15,914 nucleotides of DNA from Clostridiales bacterium (GTDB taxonomy: Bacteria > Bacillota > Clostridia > Christensenellales > Christensenellaceae). Below are positions 6,510 to 12,744 of the stretch, in pieces. A program made the translations under genes and the position numbers. The notes below the pieces were generated by a model. It made no database searches. It was not told the DNA's origin and was given only the letters and a program-made list of their open reading frames with translations. Location of the stretch: assembly GCA_003343685.1 (NCBI GenBank), contig QAKS01000001.1, forward strand, positions 1 to 15,914, written 5' to 3'. Positions within the stretch are counted from its first letter, which is position 1. Each line of letters opens with the position of its first letter.

Positions 6510-6782
6510 ATGGAAGATGTGAAAGGATATATGCTGATCGTTGTCGGGGCGCTGATGGCGGCGGAAATGCTGGCGGTGATTCTGCCATCGGGAAATTACA
6601 AGCCATTTGTACGTCTGGCGATTGGGATTATGCTGATGACAGCATTGATCTATCCTGTGATAAACTGCTCGGGGACAGGGGAAGAAATCGTGTTTGAAAC
6701 CAACACCACAGAAAAAGTGCAGGAAGGGAGTTATTCACAAATGATTATGGATGCATATGAGGTGATGGAACGGGATGGGTAA
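6510..6782 (+). CDS. spoIIIAF: Stage III sporulation protein AF (SpoIIIAF), short form
   Basis: A 90-residue protein with two transmembrane helices (about 7-25 and 33-52) in the typical SpoIIIAF N-terminal layout, beginning MEDVKGYMLIVVGALM and carrying FVRLAIGIMLMTALIYPV. Only about 38 residues follow the second helix. B. subtilis SpoIIIAF has about 206 residues, with a soluble ring-building domain in its second half; that domain is absent here. There is no trace of it in another frame, because spoIIIAG begins at once (8-nt overlap, 6775-6782). So this looks like a natural short form rather than a recent frameshift. The start follows the spoIIIAE stop by five bases. Confidence 0.85.
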   Translation: MEDVKGYMLIVVGALMAAEMLAVILPSGNYKPFVRLAIGIMLMTALIYPVINCSGTGEEIVFETNTTEKVQEGSYSQMIMDAYEVMERDG

Positions 6783-7314
6783 GCTGAAAGAATGGATAGA
6801 TAAAGCAGAAAAACTGCCCTCCAGAAAAAAGGCTCAGTATATATTGATCGTCATACTGTTGGCGGTGATATTGGCCATCTATTTTTCCACGTTGGCGCAG
6901 CCGCGTGAAAATACGGGAGGAAAAGACGCGGCCCAGACTGCTGTCGCCGGGTCGGATCTGGAGGCCAGAATGGAAAAAGCCCTTTCTGCCGTCGACGGAG
7001 CAGGAGATGTAGAGGTCGTGATCAACTATGAATCGTCCGGTGTTCAAGTGCCTGCTATGAGCGAGGACACGGAGGTCTCCACCTCCACGGAGGAAGGTTC
7101 TACAAAAGAGACGCGGTCTACGAAAACAGAAGTGATAAAATCCGACGGGAACGAAGCGCTGATTGTCAAAGAGGAGCTTCCGGAGGTGCGCGGCGTGCTG
7201 ATCGTCGCCGAGGGCGCGGGAAATATCGGGGTCAAAATGAAGCTGCTGGAGGCAGCAAAGACGCTGCTTGGGGTGTCTGCAGATAAAGTGGAAGTATTTA
7301 AAAAGGAGAGTTAA
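6775..7314 (+). CDS. spoIIIAG: Stage III sporulation protein AG (SpoIIIAG)
   Basis: A 179-residue single-pass protein: cytoplasmic basic N-terminus, one membrane helix (about 22-40), then an extracytoplasmic domain. The ring-building (EscJ/PrgK-like) fold is suggested by two blocks, DLEARMEKALSAVDGAGDVE and GVLIVAEGAGNIGVKMKLLE, separated by an acidic Ser/Thr-rich insertion (about 95-125) that in B. subtilis forms a beta-rich ring wall. It is shorter than the B. subtilis protein (229). In the known complex SpoIIIAG forms a large ring in the intermembrane space. The coding start overlaps spoIIIAF by eight bases. Confidence 0.93.
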   Translation: MGKLKEWIDKAEKLPSRKKAQYILIVILLAVILAIYFSTLAQPRENTGGKDAAQTAVAGSDLEARMEKALSAVDGAGDVEVVINYESSGVQVPAMSEDTEVSTSTEEGSTKETRSTKTEVIKSDGNEALIVKEELPEVRGVLIVAEGAGNIGVKMKLLEAAKTLLGVSADKVEVFKKES

Positions 7315-7318
7315 AAGT

Positions 7319-7810
7319 ATGGATAAAAGGAAAATGAAAAATGCGTTCATCATGGCGGGCGTTACAGTTGCCGTGATTGCGGTGGGAGTTGCGAATTATG
7401 TGGTGACGATGAATTCTTCCGCACGGACAGAGACGGTGTCTGCGACAGCGACAGCGGAGACGACAGACGTATTTGCCGAGTATAAGGAAGAACGGGAGAC
7501 AACGAGAGCTCAGGAAATGAGCTACATTGACGCAGTGGCGGCCAGCACGGAAGCCACCGAGACGGAAAAAGCGCAGGCTTCTGCAAAGAAAATGAAGCTG
7601 GTGGACAATATGGACAGTGAACTGGTCATTGAGGGACTCATCGCGACGAAGCTGGGATACGAAGCGGTGGCCTCTATCAGCGACGGCTCGGTCAATGTGG
7701 TTGTCAACAAAGGGGAGCTTACGGAAAACGAAGTGGTGCAGATTGCGGATATTGTAAAGGGCGAAACAAAAGAACCGTCGTCAAACATTAAAATAATGCC
7801 GAAGTCTTAA
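7319..7810 (+). CDS. spoIIIAH: Stage III sporulation protein AH (SpoIIIAH)
   Basis: A 163-residue protein with one N-terminal membrane helix (about 10-29) and an extracytoplasmic domain that in B. subtilis binds forespore SpoIIQ to zip the two membranes together. The C-terminal half contains the conserved AEALIVAKLGYxDAVV-like region as EGLIATKLGYEAVASI, followed by VNVVVNKGELTENEVVQIAD. Shorter than B. subtilis SpoIIIAH (218), mainly in the linker after the membrane helix. The ATG at 7319 has AAGGAG ten bases upstream; earlier in-frame codons overlap spoIIIAG and are less likely. Last gene of the operon; no strong terminator follows. Confidence 0.93.
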   Translation: MDKRKMKNAFIMAGVTVAVIAVGVANYVVTMNSSARTETVSATATAETTDVFAEYKEERETTRAQEMSYIDAVAASTEATETEKAQASAKKMKLVDNMDSELVIEGLIATKLGYEAVASISDGSVNVVVNKGELTENEVVQIADIVKGETKEPSSNIKIMPKS

Positions 7811-7821
7811 CACATTGTTTG

Positions 7822-7854
7822 TTGTAAAACAGGAAAAACTGTGGTATATATAAT
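7822..7854 (+). promoter_or_regulatory. Promoter for asp23
   Basis: TTGTAA (7822-7827), a 17-base spacer, and TATATA (7845-7850) preceded by TG one base upstream form an extended -10 promoter; an overlapping TATAAT is at 7849-7854. The -10 lies in a 17-base inverted repeat, GTATATA-TAA-TATATAC (7844-7860). It would let the stress genes be made independently of the sporulation operon. Confidence 0.6.
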
Positions 7855-7871
7855 ATATACATATTGAGAAA

Positions 7872-7881
7872 GGGGTACCCC
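7872..7881. repeat. Perfect palindrome GGGGTACCCC over the asp23 ribosome site
   Basis: A 10-base perfect palindrome whose left half, with the preceding AAA, forms the AAAGGGG ribosome site nine bases before the ATG at 7885. It could be a protein-binding site or chance. Confidence 0.5.
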
Positions 7882-7884
7882 ACG

Positions 7885-8280
7885 ATGGATGATGAAATGA
7901 ATGTGCAGCAGGAACAGAACGGGACAATAACTTTTGCAAACGAAGTGCTGGCGACGATTGCGGGACTTGCGGCTTGCGACATAGAGGGCGTTGCCGGAAT
8001 GGTCGGCAGCCTGAAGGACGGTTTTACGGGCATACTGGGCAAGAAGAATCTTTCAAAGGGAGTTAAAGTTGCCGTAAACGAAAATGTAGTGAGCGTAGAC
8101 GTAAGAATCATTGTTAACTACGGTGTGATTGTTCCTGACGTATGCGGGAATATTCAGAGGAGCGTCAAAAACGCTTTGGAGACGATGACGGGACTCAGTG
8201 TTGCTGCGGTTAACATCATGGTCGAGGGTGTTAAGGTGTCCGATTCCGATGACGGAATAGCCGTATCCTCGGAAGATTAA
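7885..8280 (+). CDS. Asp23/YqhY family alkaline shock protein
   Basis: A 131-residue soluble protein of the Asp23 (DUF322) family, which in Gram-positive bacteria gathers beneath the membrane and is tied to envelope stress and, for YqhY, to fatty-acid synthesis control. Family features seen: ITFANEVLATIAGLAACDIE near the N-terminus, GVKVAVNENVVSVDVRIIV in the middle, and VSAVNI-like VAAVNIMVEGVKV at the end. An earlier TTG in frame (7864) is less likely, since the AAAGGGG ribosome site fits the ATG at 7885. Next genes encode AmaP, the membrane anchor for Asp23, and a DUF2273 protein. In B. subtilis yqhY lies between accBC and nusB; here accBC is absent. Confidence 0.92.
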   Translation: MDDEMNVQQEQNGTITFANEVLATIAGLAACDIEGVAGMVGSLKDGFTGILGKKNLSKGVKVAVNENVVSVDVRIIVNYGVIVPDVCGNIQRSVKNALETMTGLSVAAVNIMVEGVKVSDSDDGIAVSSED

Positions 8281-8303
8281 GCAGAATAATCGAAAAAACG
8301 TTT

Positions 8304-8333
8304 GTATTCGGGCGCGTAAAAGCGCCCGAATAC
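8304..8333. other. Strong stem-loop between asp23 and amaP
   Basis: A perfect 12-bp stem, GTATTCGGGCGC (8304-8315) with GCGCCCGAATAC (8322-8333), and a six-base loop. No T-run follows on the plus strand (CACTTACAAAGG comes next), so it does not look like a normal terminator for asp23. On the minus strand a T-run follows after five bases. It may be an mRNA stabiliser, processing site or attenuator that makes asp23 more abundant than amaP. Confidence 0.7.
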
Positions 8334-8375
8334 CACTTACAAAGGAAAACATTTTCTCGAAAGGAAATCTGAAAA

Positions 8376-8933
8376 ATGAAGATGGGTGTGGGTACGAGGA
8401 TCGTATTTACGGTTTTTATGCTGGTTGTATTGTGCCTTTTGCTGCTGGTTGCGGCGACGGCGTTTGATCTGTTTGACGAAGCTTCTGTAGAGGCGACTGT
8501 GAATTACTTTGCTTATGGCAACCTGAGGTATTTGTGGGCGGCCTGCGCGGTGATACTTGCGGTCATTGCCGTGGCGCTGATTTTTTTCGGTATCAGGAAG
8601 AAAGAGGCAGACAGCGTTACACTTGCAGCAGGAGAGGGCGGCAGCGTAGTCATCACCCTGGAAGCAATGGAGGAAGTGACGCGCAGATATCTGAGTGAAG
8701 TGAAGGGGATCGAAACCAAAAAAATCGGTATTAGAACGATCGGCCCGGGATGTATCAGAGTGAATCTGGCACTGTCGGTGCAGAAGGATATTGTAATACC
8801 CGAGGTGACACAGGGGATTACCGAGGGTCTGAAATATTATGTGGAGAAGTTTACCGGAATTGAAGCGGGATATATCGGGATCAGGATTATAGCACAGAAA
8901 CAGAAACAACAGATGGTAAAACAGGGGATCTGA
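8376..8933 (+). CDS. amaP: Alkaline shock response membrane anchor protein AmaP
   Basis: 185 residues: two N-terminal membrane helices (about 8-30 and 52-73) joined by a short loop, then a soluble Asp23-like domain (about 80-185) containing GGSVVITLEAMEEVTRRYLS and GPGCIRVNLALSVQKDIVIP. This is the AmaP layout; in Staphylococcus AmaP tethers Asp23 to the membrane. AAAGGA sits about 11 bases before the ATG. It is separated from asp23 by a strong stem-loop and followed after six bases by the DUF2273 gene, so the three form one envelope-stress unit. Confidence 0.88.
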   Translation: MKMGVGTRIVFTVFMLVVLCLLLLVAATAFDLFDEASVEATVNYFAYGNLRYLWAACAVILAVIAVALIFFGIRKKEADSVTLAAGEGGSVVITLEAMEEVTRRYLSEVKGIETKKIGIRTIGPGCIRVNLALSVQKDIVIPEVTQGITEGLKYYVEKFTGIEAGYIGIRIIAQKQKQQMVKQGI

Positions 8934-8939
8934 CGCATT

Positions 8940-9170
8940 ATGGAATCATTCAAAGAGTATTTGAACAGAAACAGAGGCGCTCTTCTTGGTTGCGCTGTCG
9001 GCGTGGTCTGTGCCGTCCTGTTTTTGACGATCGGATTTTTCCCGACGCTTCTGATAGCGGTCATGGGCGGTTTGGGCGCGCTGATAGGGTTTAATAAGAA
9101 TATAAGGAGATGGTTTGGCGGGATTTTTTCCGCCATGTTCAGAAGAAACAATGATGACGATGATTTTTAG
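8940..9170 (+). CDS. DUF2273 family small membrane protein
   Basis: A 76-residue protein with two closely spaced hydrophobic helices (about 13-30 and 34-52) around GFFPTLLIAVMGGLGALIG, followed by a basic stretch and an acidic NNDDDDF tail. Small DUF2273 proteins commonly sit next to asp23 and amaP in Firmicutes; a part in the same membrane-bound complex is inferred. The ribosome site is weak (GGGG twelve bases upstream). It ends nine bases before nusB. Confidence 0.88.
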   Translation: MESFKEYLNRNRGALLGCAVGVVCAVLFLTIGFFPTLLIAVMGGLGALIGFNKNIRRWFGGIFSAMFRRNNDDDDF

Positions 9171-9179
9171 GGTGGCAAT

Positions 9180-9602
9180 ATGAGCAGAAGGCAGGCGAGA
9201 ATTGCCGCTATGTGTCTTTTATACGAGCGTGAGATAGCCGGGGAGCCGGGAGACGGAACACTCGAGGAAATGAAGGACATATTAAAGACGGACAAGATTA
9301 TTGACGATAACAGAGAGTATATCGACAAGGTTCTCGAAACATATGACAAGGAGAAGGATGCGATAGACGATAGACTGCGCGGGTTTTGCAGAGACTGGCG
9401 GCTGGAACGCATCTCAAAAGTGGATATTTCCATTTTGAGACTTGCCGTGATAGAACTGGATACCATGCCGGAGATACCTGAGAAGGCTGTCATGAATGAG
9501 GCGGTGGAACTGGCAAAGAAGTATTCTTCCGATAAAGCTCCGTCGTTTATCAACGGCGTGCTGGGGGCCTATGCCAAAACATTGGACAGGCCGGAGGCCT
9601 GA
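9180..9602 (+). CDS. nusB: Transcription antitermination factor NusB
   Basis: A 140-residue all-helical RNA-binding protein of usual NusB length. It starts with SRRQARIAAMCLLYEREI (the RR-AR-A---LY signature). It has the ISKVDISILRLAVIELDTMPEIPEKAVMNEAVELAKKY block split over residues about 80-118, and ends with the conserved APSFINGVLGAY. NusB with NusE (S10) binds boxA RNA to promote antitermination of rRNA transcription. It lies nine bases after DUF2273 and three before the TsaD-like gene, so it is part of one transcript. B. subtilis has folD, xseA and xseB after nusB; none is present here. Confidence 0.95.
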   Translation: MSRRQARIAAMCLLYEREIAGEPGDGTLEEMKDILKTDKIIDDNREYIDKVLETYDKEKDAIDDRLRGFCRDWRLERISKVDISILRLAVIELDTMPEIPEKAVMNEAVELAKKYSSDKAPSFINGVLGAYAKTLDRPEA

Positions 9603-9605
9603 GAG

Positions 9606-10526
9606 GTGTATCTGGGAATAGACACAAGCTGCTATACAACTTCCGCAGCAGTGGTGGATGAGCGGGGCGCGGTCGTATGGGACAGGCGTATACCGCTTAA
9701 AGTAAAGGAAAACGGCAGAGGCCTGAGGCAGTCGGAAATGGTATTTCAGCATGTGAAAAATTTGCCTCTCGTGATGCCCTGTGGAATAGAAAATTTTCAT
9801 GCAGTAGGCGTGAGCGCAGCTCCCAGACCGCAGGAGGGCTCGTACATGCCTGTTTTTGCTGTATCGGAAAGCTATGGACGGGCAATCGGTGCGGTGGCAG
9901 GCATGCGGGTGATTGAACTGACCCATCAGCATGGACATATCGGTGCGGCCATGATCGGCTGTGAGCCGCAAGACGGAAAATTTCTCGCCATGCATGTCTC
10001 CGGAGGAACGACGGAGTTGCTTTCGGTAGAAAAGTCCGGCGGTATTATCGGAAAAATCGAGAAGTTGGGCGGCACGACGGATATTGCTGCGGGGCAGCTG
10101 ATTGACAGGATCGGCGTCTACATGGGCATGGCTTTTCCTGCCGGACAGGCCATGGAAGAAATTGCGGAAAAGGGAGATATTTCCCTAAAGGTGAGCTGCC
10201 GTGACAGGGAGGCCAGCTTTTCCGGCGCAGAGACGGCGGCGAGAAGGCTTCTGGAAAAAGGGGCGTCAAAGCCGCATGTGGCTTACGCGATAGAAGAGTG
10301 TATTGCAAACACGCTGATACGATTGGCGGACAGCGCTGTAAAACAGTATGGAAAGCGGGAGCTTCTTCTGTGCGGCGGGGTGATGAGAAATGCTCATATC
10401 TGCCGGATGGTGCGGGAACAGGCAGGCACACGCGTTATTTTGGCAGGAAAAGAATATTCGTCCGACAATGCCTGCGGCATTGCGGCACAGGCAAGGCTGA
10501 TAGATAGAAACAGAGGAGATCAGTAA
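9606..10526 (+). CDS. TsaD/Kae1-like protein (paralogue, not the canonical tRNA t6A enzyme)
   Basis: 306 residues, shorter than TsaD (about 340). The ASKHA ATPase fold motifs are visible: MYLGIDTSCYTTS at the start, a His cluster THQHGH (106-111) matching the HxxxH iron site of TsaD, HVSGGTTELL (130-139), FPAGQAMEEIA, FSGAETAARR (205-214), LLCGGVMRN and SSDNACGIAAQ. D287 is the equivalent of the last TsaD metal ligand. The canonical SGGHTQL reads SGGTTEL here and YPGGP reads FPAGQ. Clostridia often carry such a gene beside nusB, usually annotated as O-sialoglycoprotein endopeptidase; whether it forms t6A is unknown. The GTG start is supported by GGAGG eight bases upstream. Confidence 0.85.
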   Translation: MYLGIDTSCYTTSAAVVDERGAVVWDRRIPLKVKENGRGLRQSEMVFQHVKNLPLVMPCGIENFHAVGVSAAPRPQEGSYMPVFAVSESYGRAIGAVAGMRVIELTHQHGHIGAAMIGCEPQDGKFLAMHVSGGTTELLSVEKSGGIIGKIEKLGGTTDIAAGQLIDRIGVYMGMAFPAGQAMEEIAEKGDISLKVSCRDREASFSGAETAARRLLEKGASKPHVAYAIEECIANTLIRLADSAVKQYGKRELLLCGGVMRNAHICRMVREQAGTRVILAGKEYSSDNACGIAAQARLIDRNRGDQ

Positions 10527-10538
10527 GGGGAAACGATA

Positions 10539-11414
10539 ATGAACAGACAATTTGAAAATGCGGCAAAGATGGTGGACGGCAGGCTCGGGGAGCTGATGCG
10601 GGTGCGGACGCCGGAGCTGTTGTGGCGTTCTATGGAATACAGCGTCAGCGCCGGAGGAAAAAGACTGCGTCCTGCGCTGAACATTATGGCGGCAGAGCTG
10701 ATGGGAGGAGATCCGGCGGAGACGCTGGATATGGCGGCAGCCATTGAGATGATACACACCTATTCGCTCATACACGACGACCTGCCCGCCCTTGATAACG
10801 ACGAGCTGAGAAGAGGCAGGCCCACCAATCATATAGTGTTTGGGGAAGCGCAGGCGGTTTTGGCCGGAGATGGGCTTCTGAACTATGCCTATGAGGTAAT
10901 GCTGCAAAACGCCATGCGCCACAGGGACAACATAGAGGCGCATATGTCGGCCATTTCCATTGTAGCCCATGCAGCCGGCGTGGACGGCATGATCGCAGGG
11001 CAGGTGGTTGATGTGGAATCCGAGGGAAGAGTTATCAACAAGACAAAAGTAGACTACATTCATTCAAAAAAAACCGGCGCTATGATAACGGGAGCGCTTT
11101 TGTCGGGTGCGGAGCTGTTTTCGCCGACGCCGGAGGAAAAGGCGGCTGTCAAAAAATACGGGGAGGCAATCGGGCTGGTGTTTCAGATTGTCGATGATGT
11201 ACTGGATGTGACAGCCGATGCGGAGCTCGGGAAAACGGTTGGGAAGGATGCGCTGCAGGGAAAAATGACGTATGCGTCGCTTTTTGGCGTCGGCGGTTCT
11301 ATGGAGATTGCGACGGAATATACGAAAGAGGCGGAAAAAGCGTTGGAACTGTTCGGAGACAAGGCGCAGCCTTTTATTGAGGTGGCAGAGATGCTGCTGA
11401 ACCGCAGAAAATAA
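10539..11414 (+). CDS. ispA: Polyprenyl synthetase, farnesyl diphosphate synthase type
   Basis: A 291-residue cytosolic trans-prenyltransferase that condenses IPP with DMAPP and GPP to farnesyl diphosphate, feeding undecaprenyl and quinone synthesis. The first Asp-rich motif is DDLPALDNDELRRG (from D80) and the second QIVDDVLD (D219, D220, D223); GGKRLRP (39-45) binds IPP. Tyr five residues before the first motif, as in E. coli IspA, fits an FPP product. AAGGGG precedes the ATG by eight bases. The usual companions xseA and xseB upstream and dxs downstream are missing; cmk follows after 56 bases. With ispH at the end of the operon, two isoprenoid steps share a transcript. Confidence 0.94.
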   Translation: MNRQFENAAKMVDGRLGELMRVRTPELLWRSMEYSVSAGGKRLRPALNIMAAELMGGDPAETLDMAAAIEMIHTYSLIHDDLPALDNDELRRGRPTNHIVFGEAQAVLAGDGLLNYAYEVMLQNAMRHRDNIEAHMSAISIVAHAAGVDGMIAGQVVDVESEGRVINKTKVDYIHSKKTGAMITGALLSGAELFSPTPEEKAAVKKYGEAIGLVFQIVDDVLDVTADAELGKTVGKDALQGKMTYASLFGVGGSMEIATEYTKEAEKALELFGDKAQPFIEVAEMLLNRRK

Positions 11415-11470
11415 CGGAGTACAGCTCGGCAAAGGCCGGAAAGAATCAGATAACCGGAGGATATAAGACG

Positions 11471-12133
11471 ATGAAGATTGCAGTTGACGGGCCTGCGGGA
11501 GCGGGCAAAAGCACCGTTGCAAAACTGGTGGCAAGGGAAATGAATATCAACTATATTGACACCGGAGCGATGTACCGCGCCGTTGCTTACGGAATGATAG
11601 ATGCGGGAATAGACATTTCCGACAGGCTGGCGGTCAGAAATGCGGTGAAAGATGTGGACGTCAGTGTGGAATATCAGGACGGGCAGCAGAAGGTGTTTGT
11701 GAACGGAGACGATGTGACCGGAAAAATACGGACGCCGGAAATTTCCGCGGGGGCGTCGGCGGTTGCGGTAGAGCCGGAGGTGCGCTTGAAGCTGGTGGAT
11801 ATTCAGCGCAGACTGGCGGAAAAATATGACGTGATTATGGACGGCAGGGACATAGGCACCTATGTTTTGCCGGACGCGGATTTGAAGTTGTTTATTACGG
11901 CGTCTCCGAGAGCGCGCGCCCTGCGGCGATTAAAGGATTTTAATGAGGCAGGTATTGCTCAGACGGTAGAAGAAATTGAAGCGGATATCATGAAAAGGGA
12001 CAGGCAGGACAGCGAAAGGGAGTTTGCGCCGCTGCGCCAGGCGGAGGACGCCATATTGATGGATACGACGGAAATGACTGTGGAACAGGTGATCGCCGCA
12101 GTAAAAAGCAAAATAAGAGAGGTCCGCGCGTAA
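11471..12133 (+). CDS. cmk: Cytidylate kinase
   Basis: A 220-residue kinase that phosphorylates CMP and dCMP to the diphosphates. Walker A GPAGAGKST (7-15), the CMP-site TGAMYRAV (31-38), DGRDIGT (124-130) and the lid region RDRQDSER (176-183) are all present, and the length is typical. GGAGG lies ten bases before the ATG. The stop overlaps the plsC start (TAATG). The cmk-plsC-ispH-rpsA order is frequently seen in Clostridia, whereas the join to ispA may be specific to this lineage. Confidence 0.96.
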   Translation: MKIAVDGPAGAGKSTVAKLVAREMNINYIDTGAMYRAVAYGMIDAGIDISDRLAVRNAVKDVDVSVEYQDGQQKVFVNGDDVTGKIRTPEISAGASAVAVEPEVRLKLVDIQRRLAEKYDVIMDGRDIGTYVLPDADLKLFITASPRARALRRLKDFNEAGIAQTVEEIEADIMKRDRQDSEREFAPLRQAEDAILMDTTEMTVEQVIAAVKSKIREVRA

Positions 12134-12744
12134 TGTTTTACAGGTGTTTGAAGGCGGTGGTGAAGCCGTTGTTTTTTCTGCTTTTTCGGGTGAAGCTGAT
12201 TGGAAAGGAAAACGGCAGATTTGACGGGAAGATGATCGTCTACTCCAATCACTGCAGCAATCTGGATCCGATTTTTATGCACCTTGCGGTCAAGCCCAAG
12301 GTACATTTTATGGCAAAGAAGGAGCTGTTTAAAAATCCGCTATTAAGATGGCTGATCGTCTCTCTCGGGGCGTTTCCTATCGACAGGGGAGCGGGAGATA
12401 CGGAGGCGATCAAAAGCGCATTTAAAATTTTGAAAAGGGGAGATACCCTCGGCATTTTTCCCGAGGGCACAAGATCCAAAACGGGCAAGCTGGGAAAATT
12501 TCAGTCGGGCGCGGCGCTTATTGCAATTCGGACCAAAAGCCCGCTGCTGCCTGTCTATATCAGAGGGAAATTCAGGATTTTTCACCGCAATTATATTGTC
12601 ATCGGCGAACCTGTGGACATGACGCTGGACGCGGGCATTGAACCGGGAAATATCAGAGCGGCAAAGGAAGGCGCGGAATATTTGAAGCAGAGGATTGAGG
12701 AGCTGGAGGCCCTTTCCAACGCGATTGTCGGGGAAGAAGCATGA
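12133..12744 (+). CDS. plsC: 1-acyl-sn-glycerol-3-phosphate acyltransferase
   Basis: A 203-residue membrane-associated acyltransferase that makes phosphatidic acid from lysophosphatidate. Motif I is SNHCSNLDP (38-46; catalytic H40 and D45), motif II GAFPIDRG (79-86), motif III FPEGTRS (109-115) and motif IV LLPVYIRG (138-145). A short hydrophobic N-terminal segment (about 9-22) is the likely membrane contact. Its ATG shares a base with the cmk stop, and its own stop overlaps ispH (ATGA), so the three are coupled. Confidence 0.95.
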   Translation: MFYRCLKAVVKPLFFLLFRVKLIGKENGRFDGKMIVYSNHCSNLDPIFMHLAVKPKVHFMAKKELFKNPLLRWLIVSLGAFPIDRGAGDTEAIKSAFKILKRGDTLGIFPEGTRSKTGKLGKFQSGAALIAIRTKSPLLPVYIRGKFRIFHRNYIVIGEPVDMTLDAGIEPGNIRAAKEGAEYLKQRIEELEALSNAIVGEEA

